From positions 21,070-85,069 of the forward strand of contig DASSNU010000019.1 of assembly GCA_035701265.1 (NCBI GenBank): a DNA stretch of 64,000 nt, in the 5' to 3' direction. Shown here piece after piece: positions 49,901-56,860 of the stretch; the first letter of the stretch is position 1; every line of letters begins with the position of its first letter. The stretch comes from DASSNU01 sp035701265. GTDB lineage: Bacteria; Gemmatimonadota; Gemmatimonadetes; Gemmatimonadales; Gemmatimonadaceae. The notes beneath the pieces are model-generated. The model was not told where the DNA came from. It searched no databases and was given only the letters and a program-made list of their open reading frames with translations. Position numbers and translations under genes: made by a program.

Positions 49901-50047
49901 GAGGAATCCCTGCAGTCGCGCGATGGCTGCCTCGCGAACCGGATCGGGAGCCGTCGCGGTTGCACGCGCCACCACGTCGTTCTGCGCGAGAGCGCGCGCC
50001 GGCACGATGGCAGCCAGGACGAGCGCCGTGAGGAGCGTGCGCCGCAT
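46934..50047 (-). CDS. Large periplasmic tetratricopeptide-repeat protein
   Basis: A 1037-residue exported protein with a signal peptide (LLTALVLAAIVPARALAQ). Nearly all of the mature chain is TPR-like helix pairs; clear units include RLQGFLARYPNSQLRPSALF, EAIARYEELVRGYPDFEHID, KYAEAQAQWETAQQVASRSG and DAAAAYEQFSAAYPKDARAA, with the TPR Gly/Ala/Tyr/Pro positions kept. By spacing there are some 15-20 repeats. A Thr/Arg-rich tail closes the protein (TTRRDSIPRDTTRTGTTR). TPR arrays make scaffolds for multi-protein assemblies. The start is three bases after the upstream TPR/coiled-coil gene's stop, so both are produced together. Comparable large TPR proteins occur in myxobacterial gliding and in YbgF/CpoB-like systems. 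Confidence 0.93.
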   Translation of the reverse strand: MRRTLLTALVLAAIVPARALAQNDVVARATATAPDPVREAAIARLQGFLARYPNSQLRPSALFELGELLVRRADETFAEAQRAGAGRADVPERPDYGEAIARYEELVRGYPDFEHIDAAAYTLGTLDFAMERYADAADMFELVGEHTGSPFLAEALFRLGDTRFEEASLARGNERRQLFGDAAAAYQRAVASAPPGGDIYFLSLYKLGWAYYSQATRDNPDAYSQAVDVFGRLVTEYDRLSPEEQARLGLRGEAIDYMAVAFTQIGGAEAANRYFASRDNPPLKLTVLRRMAASLRDQGELERAVAAYQAVIASAPTDSGALVAQQQVVDIYQNRLLLPEQAQRARIQLVESYGPESPWGVANPSLVPEANRVREEALRQSAQYALAGAQKSRSAQNYGEAAALYQQYMQNFASADSARNANFLFAEALFGERDYARAGVEYSRTAYGYQGDSPLAPQAAQNAIVAFDSALAHAPSDVAVQDSLFAVVDRYVAAYPQRDVARKALIEKGRRASEAARWDVMAATFRTYAEKYPDDPYTPTAQKLVGDALFRQDKYAEAQAQWETAQQVASRSGRRTLADSISVLRAAAASSYADTLVRRGDYRGAAEEVYVSFADRNPQSERAPDALRDAIETYMLADSAARRRGDTAASSAARTRAVELANRLVTTYPSYRFRVQYESLAAQLLAGLGRRDEAIQAWQHLIETEPTWPGRADAMVRVAVVLDSLGRGRDAAAAYEQFSAAYPKDARAADAQYNAAVTFVTAGDTAAALRAYATFAQRFPRDARAAQVQQSRVALLRASGDSAALETELARVCTSPPAAMRTTCAERTGAREFRAGVALWPQYRAQQLVFTTRAQLTRAGVARASARKQELLRQMTTHFTAAIESGAPEWLSGATYYVGLAQWEYGNFLRNATLPSELTDAQREAAQRGADQQAASFDQAAKTAWQSLVDKAQQGGFDNAWVQAARSALQGNVLMPDGTTPPVIPAAAPTTPRDSIPNDTTRRDSIPRDTTRTGTTRADSVRRDSVSGHAPSRGGDL

Positions 50048-50050
50048 CGC

Positions 50051-52318
50051 TCAGCGCTCCCGCGGCGCGGCGCCGCTCGGCATGCGCGCCGGTGAGGCGG
50101 GTGACAGCGACGCGCCGGACGCACCCGGTGCGTCGACGCGCGTTCCGCTCCCCGCGCCCTGTCCCACGCTCTTGAAGAAGAGGGCGCTCGCCGATCCGAA
50201 TTCCGCCGCCTCGACGTCGTGCTCGAGCGAGGCGATCAGGCGCTCCGCGCGCGCGGCCATCTCCGCGTGTACCAGGGCGACCAGGTCAGCCGCCGCCGCG
50301 TCGCGGCGAGCTTCCGCCGCGGCCACGGCGGCACGCGCCTCGCGCGTCGCGGCATCCTCCTCCGCATCCAGCGCGGTGCGCTCTCCGCCGGCGATCTGCG
50401 CCGTGGTAGCCACCGCGGCGCGCGTGTCGGCCAGCAGCGCGCGCGATCGCTCCAGCCGCGCGGCCACCGAGTCGTGCAGCGAGACGACCGGGTGCCGCGC
50501 GATGGCCGCCTCCAGATTGCGCTCGATCTCATCGGCCGTGGCGCGATACTCACGCGCCGCCGCGGCCTCGAGCGCCACGGCTGCCGCCTCATCCGGGTGA
50601 ATGATCCCCGAGAGCGTGTTGGTGATGGAGTCGGCGACCGCCTCGTTCCTCGCGGCAGCCTCACGCGCCGCCGCCGCCTGATCGGTGATGAACGCGCGGA
50701 TGCGGGCCCGGCTGCTGTCGAGCGACGCCAGCACGTGCGCCAGCGAATCCTGCATGCTCGCGATGCGGCCGGCCATCGTGTCCAGGTCCGCATTGCGCTG
50801 CGCGATGAGTCGACCGAGCCCTTCCATGACCGCGACGCGCGCGGCGCGCATGCGCTCCTCTTCATCCAGCCGATGCTGGGCGAGCGCGACGGCGACCTCC
50901 GCGCTGCGCAAGGCCTGCGCGCGCGTGACGTACGCGGCGGCGCTGCCGTCGGTGGCTGCATCGGCGAACAGGACGCGGCGCGGCAGCGCGCCCGCGGGCC
51001 CGAGCCCGAGCGTGTCCAGCCGGCGCGTGAGCATGGCGAAGGAGAGCGCATCCGGCGCCGGAATGTTCGGCCAGCGCGGCGCGGGCGCGCCCTCGAACGA
51101 CACGAGGAGCTCGGTGCCGGCGCCGAATGGTTGGGAGGAGACCGTCACGGCGCGCCCGGTCTGCGGATCATCGGCGAACATGATCCCCGACAGCCGCTGC
51201 TCCACCAGATGTCTCGACGCATCGCCCAGGAGCTGCGGACCGCGCGAGCGCAGCTGCGCCACTTCGCGGTGGAGCGAATCGGCCAGCGCGTCAAAATACG
51301 CGGCCGCGGCGTCCGCGTGTCCGGCCTCGAGCATGATCTGTCCGGCCATCACGCGCGCTTCATCACGCGCAGGGAGATCCGGGTAGCGCCGCGCGAACTC
51401 CGCGAACGCGGCACCGGCCTCATCCACGCGGTGCGCACGGTAGAGCGACCACGCGCGGGTGAGCAGCGCCTGCACCGCCACGGCGCTCGCCGAATCCACC
51501 GTCGACGCGAGCGCGGCGGCCGAGTCGTACTGTCCGCCCTGAAACGCCAGTTGCGCGGCGGTCAGGCGCGCTGCATCGCGCGCCGCGCCGTCCAGGCTGT
51601 CGGCCAGCGCGCGCATCGCGGCGTACGCGGGGGCCGCCTGCGTGGAATCGCCGCGCGCCGTGGCGAGCGCGTGCATGACGGCCGCGTACGCCGCGTACGG
51701 GCCGCCCTGCGTACGCATCTGCGCGAACTGCTGCTCCGCGCCGGCCAGATCGCCGCTCCGGTACCGGGCGAGGCCGACGACGAACGCGGCGGGCGCCGGA
51801 CGCGCGGATGGATCGCCGCCGTTCGCGAGCTCGAGCACGCGCGCGTCGTCGCCGCGACGATAGGCGTCGAGCATCAACTCGCCACGCACGGCGGTCGCCG
51901 CCGCACCGCTGCCATCGATGGCCAGTAGCGCGGCCCCGGCCTGCCGCAGCTCCTCGCCCATTCCGAGGCGCGCGTACACCTGACTCTGGAGATAGAGGAG
52001 CTGTGCGCGCTGCGTGTCGGAGAGTGCGGCCGTGGAATCGCCGGCGACCGTGCGGACGAGCCAGTCCAGCCGGTCCAGCGCGGCGATCGTCTGCCCGTTG
52101 GCCAACTCGAATGCGGCGATGCGGAGCTCCTGATCCGCGTTCACGCCGCGCGGCACGGCGCGACGGGCGCCAGTTGCAGCGCCACTATCGCGCGGCGCCG
52201 CAGACGCACCGCTCTCCGTGCGCGGCGCACGCTGGGCACCGAGCGGGGTCGTGGCCACCGCCGCCAGGAGTATCGCGGCCAGCACGGCGAACGGAATCGT
52301 CGCTCGACAAGTCGACAC
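50051..52318 (-). CDS. Periplasmic TPR plus long coiled-coil protein
   Basis: A 755-residue exported protein with signal peptide IPFAVLAAILLAAVATTPLG. Residues about 60-330 are TPR-like (ADQELRIAAFELANGQTIAA, FVVGLARYRSGDLAGAEQQF, RAHRVDEAGAAFAEFARRYP). A short beta-rich insertion near 370-420 follows, then residues 440-715 are dense coiled coil (RLIAQRNADLDTMAGRIASM, AAAREYRATADEIERNLEAA). The C-terminal tail is Gly/Ser/Ala-rich. The combination of repeat scaffold and long rod suits a periplasm-spanning strut. GTG 52318 lacks a strong ribosome site and may be read by coupling, being only 17 bases from the upstream stop. No exact family recognised. Confidence 0.88.
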   Translation of the reverse strand: MSTCRATIPFAVLAAILLAAVATTPLGAQRAPRTESGASAAPRDSGAATGARRAVPRGVNADQELRIAAFELANGQTIAALDRLDWLVRTVAGDSTAALSDTQRAQLLYLQSQVYARLGMGEELRQAGAALLAIDGSGAAATAVRGELMLDAYRRGDDARVLELANGGDPSARPAPAAFVVGLARYRSGDLAGAEQQFAQMRTQGGPYAAYAAVMHALATARGDSTQAAPAYAAMRALADSLDGAARDAARLTAAQLAFQGGQYDSAAALASTVDSASAVAVQALLTRAWSLYRAHRVDEAGAAFAEFARRYPDLPARDEARVMAGQIMLEAGHADAAAAYFDALADSLHREVAQLRSRGPQLLGDASRHLVEQRLSGIMFADDPQTGRAVTVSSQPFGAGTELLVSFEGAPAPRWPNIPAPDALSFAMLTRRLDTLGLGPAGALPRRVLFADAATDGSAAAYVTRAQALRSAEVAVALAQHRLDEEERMRAARVAVMEGLGRLIAQRNADLDTMAGRIASMQDSLAHVLASLDSSRARIRAFITDQAAAAREAAARNEAVADSITNTLSGIIHPDEAAAVALEAAAAREYRATADEIERNLEAAIARHPVVSLHDSVAARLERSRALLADTRAAVATTAQIAGGERTALDAEEDAATREARAAVAAAEARRDAAAADLVALVHAEMAARAERLIASLEHDVEAAEFGSASALFFKSVGQGAGSGTRVDAPGASGASLSPASPARMPSGAAPRER

Positions 52319-52335
52319 GAGGCAGCGCGTTCGGA

Positions 52336-53037
52336 TCAGGGAGACGCCGGAATCGTGCGGCTCGTGAGCGTCGAGGGAATCAACTGTCCGTTGCGCACCA
52401 GAAACTGGACGTAGGTGATGGACTGCCCGGCCGCTGTCACGTCCACGCGCTGCGTGAGTGGTTGGCCGTTCACCGTGGCGCGCAGCTCGATCGCGTGCGC
52501 GGTGGGCAGCACGTCCGCGCGGTACAGCTCGTCCACCGCTCCCATCTGCAGCGCCGTCTGCGCGACGGCCGTGTAGCTGCGCTCGGCGGCTGGCGCATCA
52601 TCCACGAGCAGGTCCGCGCGGCCCAGCGTCTGCGACTGGCTGGAGTCGGCGCGCAGTGTCACGACGAGCACGGCCCCCGTGCGGCGACGGACCGCATCGC
52701 CCAGGGCCATCATCTGGTCGCGCTCATCGCGCATCTCGCCCTGTGCCACCGACAGCAGGCTGTCCAGTTGCAGCAACGCGGACTGCTCGGTGCTCGCGAG
52801 GAGCACCCGTGCGCGCTCCGCGGTCCGCGCCGCCACCACGCTGTCCAGCCGCGCCTGCAACTGCACGCGCTGGTTGCGCAGCGCGGCGAGCTGCTGCTCG
52901 GTGTCGTCGATCTCCTTCTGGAGTTCCGCCTTGCGGCGGTTCGGGTCCACCGGCTCACTCTGTTGCGCGCGCGCCGCCGTGGCGCCCGCAATCATGCCGG
53001 CGGCACAGATCACGACCCACAACCCCGCTCGCCTCAC
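52336..53037 (-). CDS. Exported coiled-coil protein
   Basis: A 233-residue protein starting at GTG 53037 with GGAGGG six bases upstream. A signal peptide (LWVVICAAGMIAGATAARA) is followed by a coiled-coil stretch (NRRKAELQKEIDDTEQQLAA, LRNQRVQLQARLDSVVAART) of about 90 residues and a C-terminal half with beta character (RTGAVLVVTLRADSSQSQTL, ELRATVNGQPLTQRVDVTAA, ITYVQFLVRNGQLIPSTLTS). I do not recognise the family. It sits between the outer-membrane barrels and the TPR proteins of the operon, so a bridging role in the periplasm is plausible but inferred. Confidence 0.8.
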   Translation of the reverse strand: MRRAGLWVVICAAGMIAGATAARAQQSEPVDPNRRKAELQKEIDDTEQQLAALRNQRVQLQARLDSVVAARTAERARVLLASTEQSALLQLDSLLSVAQGEMRDERDQMMALGDAVRRRTGAVLVVTLRADSSQSQTLGRADLLVDDAPAAERSYTAVAQTALQMGAVDELYRADVLPTAHAIELRATVNGQPLTQRVDVTAAGQSITYVQFLVRNGQLIPSTLTSRTIPASP

Positions 53038-53068
53038 GATCGTCCCTCCCCGCGTGCGATGACCCGGA

Positions 53069-54226
53069 TTACGGCGACTTGGGTGGCCGCTGCTGCTGCT
53101 CCAGTTGTCGGATCCGCTCCTCCAGCCGGCGCAGCGCCTCGCGCTCGGAGCGCAATTCCGCCTCCGCCTGTGCACGTCGCTGCTCGAGCTCTAGCATGTT
53201 CTGCGCCTCGAGCCGGTGAATTTCCTCCTCGAGCTGCGCGATGCGCTGCTGGCGCTGCGCCACCTGCTCCTGCAACTCCTGCCGCTGGCGTGCCAGCTCT
53301 TCCTGGCGCCGCTGCAGGATGTCGGGGCGCACCAGCCCGAGCAGATTGGTCTGCCATCCGACGCTGAAGGCGAAGCGGCTATTGTCGAACAACTCCGGCT
53401 GCCCGTTCGGCGTGCTGGCACCCACACCCATCCAGTACACGCCGGCGCGAAGCCCGCGGTAGTCCACCGTGGCGCCGAGATTGTAGTCCCACGAGTTGTC
53501 CTCGAGCATCACGGCGACGGTGGTGTAGCGCGCCGGCGATCCGGCCACGCGCAGGCCGCCGAAGATCCCGTTGTGCGAATGCTGAGAATACGCGTCGCCC
53601 AGCCCGCCATCATCGCTGAACAGTCCGTTCCCCGCGCCGAGCGTGGCGCTCACGTCCAGGTGCGGCCATCCCTCGTGCAGTTCGGCCAACCGCAGCGACT
53701 TCGTCAACACGCCGTAGATCGTCGGCGATGTGTCGAAGCCCTGATGCAGCACATCCGCGGAGTCGCGTGGACTCCGCCGCGGGTAGCCGAGCGCGAAGCG
53801 ATCGGCGTGCGAGTACGGCCCCAGGTTGCGGAAGCCGATCGCCACACTCGGCAGCCAACCGGGCGCTCCGGAGCGGCGCGTGTACGAGTCGGCGTCCAGC
53901 AGCACCACGCGACCGAACGCGCCCCACTGCGCGAACCGCGTGAAGAACGCCATCCCCAACTCGGCGCGCCCGAAGAGCGACAGCATCGCCGTGCCGTGCC
54001 CGTTGAGCTGATCGCTGGTGAAGTCCGAGTTGAGACTCATCCCGGAAAAGTTCAGCGCCAGGTCGCCCGTCACGGGAGACGCCCACGCAACGGGGATGTC
54101 GACCAGCCCCGATCCCCAGTACAGCGTCTGCGTGTACCCCTGCTGCGCGCGCGCCGCCGGAGCGGCCACCGCACCGACGAGCACCGCCACGAGCCCGAGC
54201 CACACGGGCCGAAAGATCGTTCGCAT
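53069..54226 (-). CDS. Outer-membrane beta-barrel with C-terminal coiled coil (paralog 1)
   Basis: A 385-residue protein with signal peptide FRPVWLGLVAVLVGAVAAP ending near ARAQ. Residues about 25-290 alternate as beta strands with aromatic girdles (LYWGSGLVDIPVAWASPVTG, LPSVAIGFRNLGPYSHADRF, VDYRGLRAGVYWMGVGA), indicating a barrel of roughly a dozen strands. The last 90 residues are a Gln/Glu/Arg coiled coil (EEEIHRLEAQNMLELEQRRA), which should hang into the periplasm. ATG 54226 has GGGAG eight bases upstream. It follows a same-length paralog by 15 bases; both share SGLVDIPVAW-like and RNLG motifs. Likely a pair of outer-membrane anchors for the proton-driven machine. Confidence 0.88.
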   Translation of the reverse strand: MRTIFRPVWLGLVAVLVGAVAAPAARAQQGYTQTLYWGSGLVDIPVAWASPVTGDLALNFSGMSLNSDFTSDQLNGHGTAMLSLFGRAELGMAFFTRFAQWGAFGRVVLLDADSYTRRSGAPGWLPSVAIGFRNLGPYSHADRFALGYPRRSPRDSADVLHQGFDTSPTIYGVLTKSLRLAELHEGWPHLDVSATLGAGNGLFSDDGGLGDAYSQHSHNGIFGGLRVAGSPARYTTVAVMLEDNSWDYNLGATVDYRGLRAGVYWMGVGASTPNGQPELFDNSRFAFSVGWQTNLLGLVRPDILQRRQEELARQRQELQEQVAQRQQRIAQLEEEIHRLEAQNMLELEQRRAQAEAELRSEREALRRLEERIRQLEQQQRPPKSP

Positions 54227-54241
54227 GAATGTCACTCCCGT

Positions 54242-55399
54242 CTACCGTGCCTGCGGCGTGGTGCCACCCGGCGGCGGTGCCGGAGGGCGTTCCAGGGCGC
54301 GCAGCCGCTCCTCCGCCCGCTGGATCGCGTCGCGCTCCTCGCGCAACTGCTTCTCCAGCTCGGCGCGGCGCTTCTGCGCTTCGGCCAACTGTCCGCTCTG
54401 CGTGTCCTGCAGCGAGCGCTGCAACTCGGCCACGCGGCGCTCGCGCTGCGCGATCTCGCCGCGCAGCCGTTCCTGCTCCCGCTCCAGATCCGCCACCTCC
54501 GAACGCAGCGTGGATCCGTGCACCAGCCGCTGCAAGTTGGCGCTGTAGCCCACCGTGAACGCGAACTTGGTGTAGTTGTACAGCGCGCCGAGCGCCGAGG
54601 ATTCCTTGCCACCTTCCTCGAGCTCCAATCCGTAGATCCCCACCGACACGCCGTGCCAGGAAGCCACCAGACCGGCGTTCCAGTCGAAGCCGTTGTTCTC
54701 CGCGAGCAGCGTCACCGTCGTGGTGGGCGATGCGGCGATCGCCAGACGCCCACCCAGGAACAGCCCTTCGGCGATCTGCCCCTTGTCGTTGTACAGCGAG
54801 TCGAGATCGCCGTCGTCCTTGAAGAGCCCGTTGCCGTACCCCACCGACAGGCTGCCGCTCATGCGCTCGCCGCGAATTTCCTTCGTGGCCACCGCGTAGA
54901 GCGTCGGGCGCGTGTCGAGATCGCGCGCGAACGCGGCCGCGCCCTTCTGATCCTCGGCCAGCAGGTGGCGGTCCGCGTGCTCCGAGTTCCCGAGATTCCG
55001 CACGCCGACCGCGACGCTGGGCAGTCCGGGCGCTTCGCCGTCGCGCAGCAGCAGCGCCTGGCCGAAGAAACCGAAGTCGAAGTTGGCGCTGTACAGAGCC
55101 ACGCCAGCGGAGAACCGCCCCATCCAGTGCGTGTCGATCGCACCGTTGACGTTGACGTCATTGGCGATGTCGAGGGCGGCCGTGTTCGCGCTCGAGATGA
55201 GCGTGCCGGACGCGTTCGCCCACAGATCACCGCTTTCCGGCGAGACCCAGGCGACGGGGATGGTGACCAACCCCGTACCGAAGTGCAGCGTGGCAGGGTA
55301 GGCCGGCGTGGCCGGTACCTGCGCCAACGCCGACCGCGGCCCGGCGAGTGCCGCCGCGGCGACGGCGAGAACCCCCAATGCAGGGCGCAGCGCGCGCAT
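54242..55399 (-). CDS. Outer-membrane beta-barrel with C-terminal coiled coil (paralog 2)
   Basis: A 385-residue protein, first gene of the ten-gene operon. ATG 55399 has GGGAGGAGGA directly upstream, the strongest ribosome site of the cluster. A signal peptide (LAVAAAALAGPRSALAQ) precedes barrel strands (LHFGTGLVTIPVAWVSPESG, GLPSVAVGVRNLGNSEHADR, GLVASWHGVSVGIYGLELEE) and a periplasmic coiled-coil tail (SEVADLEREQERLRGEIAQR, RRAELEKQLREERDAIQRAE). It shares the G-GLV-IPVAW, PSVA-G-RNLG-HADR and final coiled-coil layout with paralog 1 and has the same length, so the pair arose by duplication. Outer-membrane ring or anchor components are the likely role; not proven. Confidence 0.88.
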   Translation of the reverse strand: MRALRPALGVLAVAAAALAGPRSALAQVPATPAYPATLHFGTGLVTIPVAWVSPESGDLWANASGTLISSANTAALDIANDVNVNGAIDTHWMGRFSAGVALYSANFDFGFFGQALLLRDGEAPGLPSVAVGVRNLGNSEHADRHLLAEDQKGAAAFARDLDTRPTLYAVATKEIRGERMSGSLSVGYGNGLFKDDGDLDSLYNDKGQIAEGLFLGGRLAIAASPTTTVTLLAENNGFDWNAGLVASWHGVSVGIYGLELEEGGKESSALGALYNYTKFAFTVGYSANLQRLVHGSTLRSEVADLEREQERLRGEIAQRERRVAELQRSLQDTQSGQLAEAQKRRAELEKQLREERDAIQRAEERLRALERPPAPPPGGTTPQAR

Positions 55400-55728
55400 T
55401 CCTCCTCCCGATCTCCGTGAACAGGCCCGCGGACCACCCGACCAGGGCGTGCGGGATGACAAGAGCCGCGCCCCGGAACCGGAGCGAGGCGCTCTAATCA
55501 GGACGCTTCCGGGCACACCAAGGTTACGGCGCGATCGCGCAGGAACATGAAGTGGCACAGCGTCTTCGTCAAATGCCGCCCATCCCGGAGACGCGCTTGA
55601 CATGGCACGGTCGTCGCCGCTACGTGTGCCCTGGCCCGCTGTGCACACGCACCTGCCGGGCTGCCCGACGCGGCGCCTGGCGCCGGACGTCGCGCCATGC
55701 AATCTCACTGCCGCCCGCCTCGACTGTC
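55400..55728. other. Divergent intergenic region
   Basis: About 330 bases between the starts of the ten-gene operon (leftward) and the DsbA-like gene (rightward). No protein-like frame is seen in it. A TTGACA hexamer at 55597-55602 faces right with only a poor minus-10 partner. Promoters for both directions are expected here, but none is convincing by eye. No terminator or RNA fold was recognised. Confidence 0.45.
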
Positions 55729-56427
55729 GTGACGCATCTCACATTCCGTGCCGTCGCCGCCGTGCTGACGCTGGCCGCGTGCAAGCCGTCTCCCACCAAC
55801 TCGAGCGCGCCGTCCGACAGCGCCCGACTCGCAGAGCAGCCGACGAGCCCCGCTGCGGCCGCGCCGGACACCGCCACGAAACCGCAGTTCGCGCGCGCCG
55901 ACAGCGCACGGATCACCGGCGCGGATAGCGCGCACATCTGGGTCATCGAGGTGAGCGACTTCCAGTGCCCGTTCTGCGCCGAGTGGCACCGGACCGTCTG
56001 GTCCGACTTCCGGAAGGAGTTCGTGGAGTCGGGACGCGTGCGCTTCGCGTACGTCAACATGCCGCTCTCGTCGCACCGCAACGCGTGGCCGGCCGCCGAG
56101 ACGGCGATGTGCGCTGCGGTGCAGGGGAAGTTCTGGCCGGTGCACGACGCGTTGTTCGCGAGCCAGGACCGCTGGGCGCCGCTGCGCGACCCGAATCCGG
56201 TGCTCGACTCGCTCGCCGCTGCCGCCGGAGTGGAGATGGACACGTATCGCGCCTGCCGCGCGGGACACGACATGCGTCCGCTCATTCAAGCGGATTACGA
56301 CCGCGCGGTCGCCGCCTCGGTGCGTTCCACCCCGTCGTTCATCATCGGCGGCACCATCCTGAGCGGCGTGCAGCCGCTCGCCGAGCTGCGCCGCGCCATC
56401 GCCAGCGCATCGTCGCAGCCGCACTGA
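55729..56427 (+). CDS. DsbA/thioredoxin-fold lipoprotein
   Basis: A 232-residue protein. Starting at GTG 55729 gives the signal peptide TFRAVAAVLTLAACKPS with a lipobox Cys; longer in-frame starts add Arg-rich residues unlike an export signal. After a Ser/Ala/Pro linker comes the DsbA-like domain: VIEVSDFQCPFCAEWHRTVW with the redox CPFC, HRNAWPAAETAMCAAVQGKF, and the cis-Pro loop in VRSTPSFIIGGTILSGVQPL. Such proteins act as periplasmic disulfide oxidases or isomerases. Anchoring by lipid in the inner or outer membrane is inferred. It is divergent from the trans-envelope operon, some proteins of which contain cysteines. Confidence 0.88.
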   Translation: MTHLTFRAVAAVLTLAACKPSPTNSSAPSDSARLAEQPTSPAAAAPDTATKPQFARADSARITGADSAHIWVIEVSDFQCPFCAEWHRTVWSDFRKEFVESGRVRFAYVNMPLSSHRNAWPAAETAMCAAVQGKFWPVHDALFASQDRWAPLRDPNPVLDSLAAAAGVEMDTYRACRAGHDMRPLIQADYDRAVAASVRSTPSFIIGGTILSGVQPLAELRRAIASASSQPH

Positions 56428-56860
56428 GCGCGCGACGGAGCGCACGCCTGGCCGCATCGCGCCATGGTGCCGCGGCGTGATGTACCCCACGCATGGCAAC
56501 GTGCGTCGGTCCGGCGCCAGGGTTCCGCGATGCGGCACGGGGCCCACCGTGTGCCCGTACGACACGGTGAGCCCCGCGAAAAGACCGGACGGCAAGGTGT
56601 CGCCGGTCGGCGCTCTGATCGGAGCTCAGCGGCTCCCGGCGATCCTTGCCGTTCTAGGGTCAGTAGACAATGGATCACCTCCTTGGCTCGGGTTGGACTG
56701 AGGGCGTGAACACGCCGCGTCTGGCGCGGCACTGCGTGCAGCCTAACGGCGCGCACGCGTGCGCGCAATGCCGGTGCGCACGCTCCGTCGCGACACGCGT
56801 CCGGCACCGCACGCACGGCGCCGTGACAGACGGCCGCGGGCGGCGTCAGGCACGCGCCGC
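56428..56860. other. Intergenic region with an extended Shine-Dalgarno-like match
   Basis: About 430 bases before waaA with no gene that can be defended. A 14-base plus-strand match to the 3' end of 16S rRNA (TGGATCACCTCCTT, about 56669-56682) appears. On the minus strand the same site is a full anti-anti-Shine-Dalgarno (AAGGAGGTGATCC) followed at seven bases by TTG and a 14-codon frame that stops early. Protein-like text continues past the stop (TLPSGLFAGLTVSYGHTVGP), so a decayed gene is possible. Confidence 0.4.

Noticed and set aside
46961..50095. A 1044-codon open frame antisense to the large TPR gene
   Set aside because: GC-rich third positions remove stops on the opposite strand. The composition is extreme in Arg and the real TPR protein is clear on the minus strand.
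56295..56816. A 173-codon minus-strand frame before waaA
   Set aside because: Arg/Cys-rich with no domain, no ribosome site at its start, and it runs into the shadow of the DsbA-like gene.
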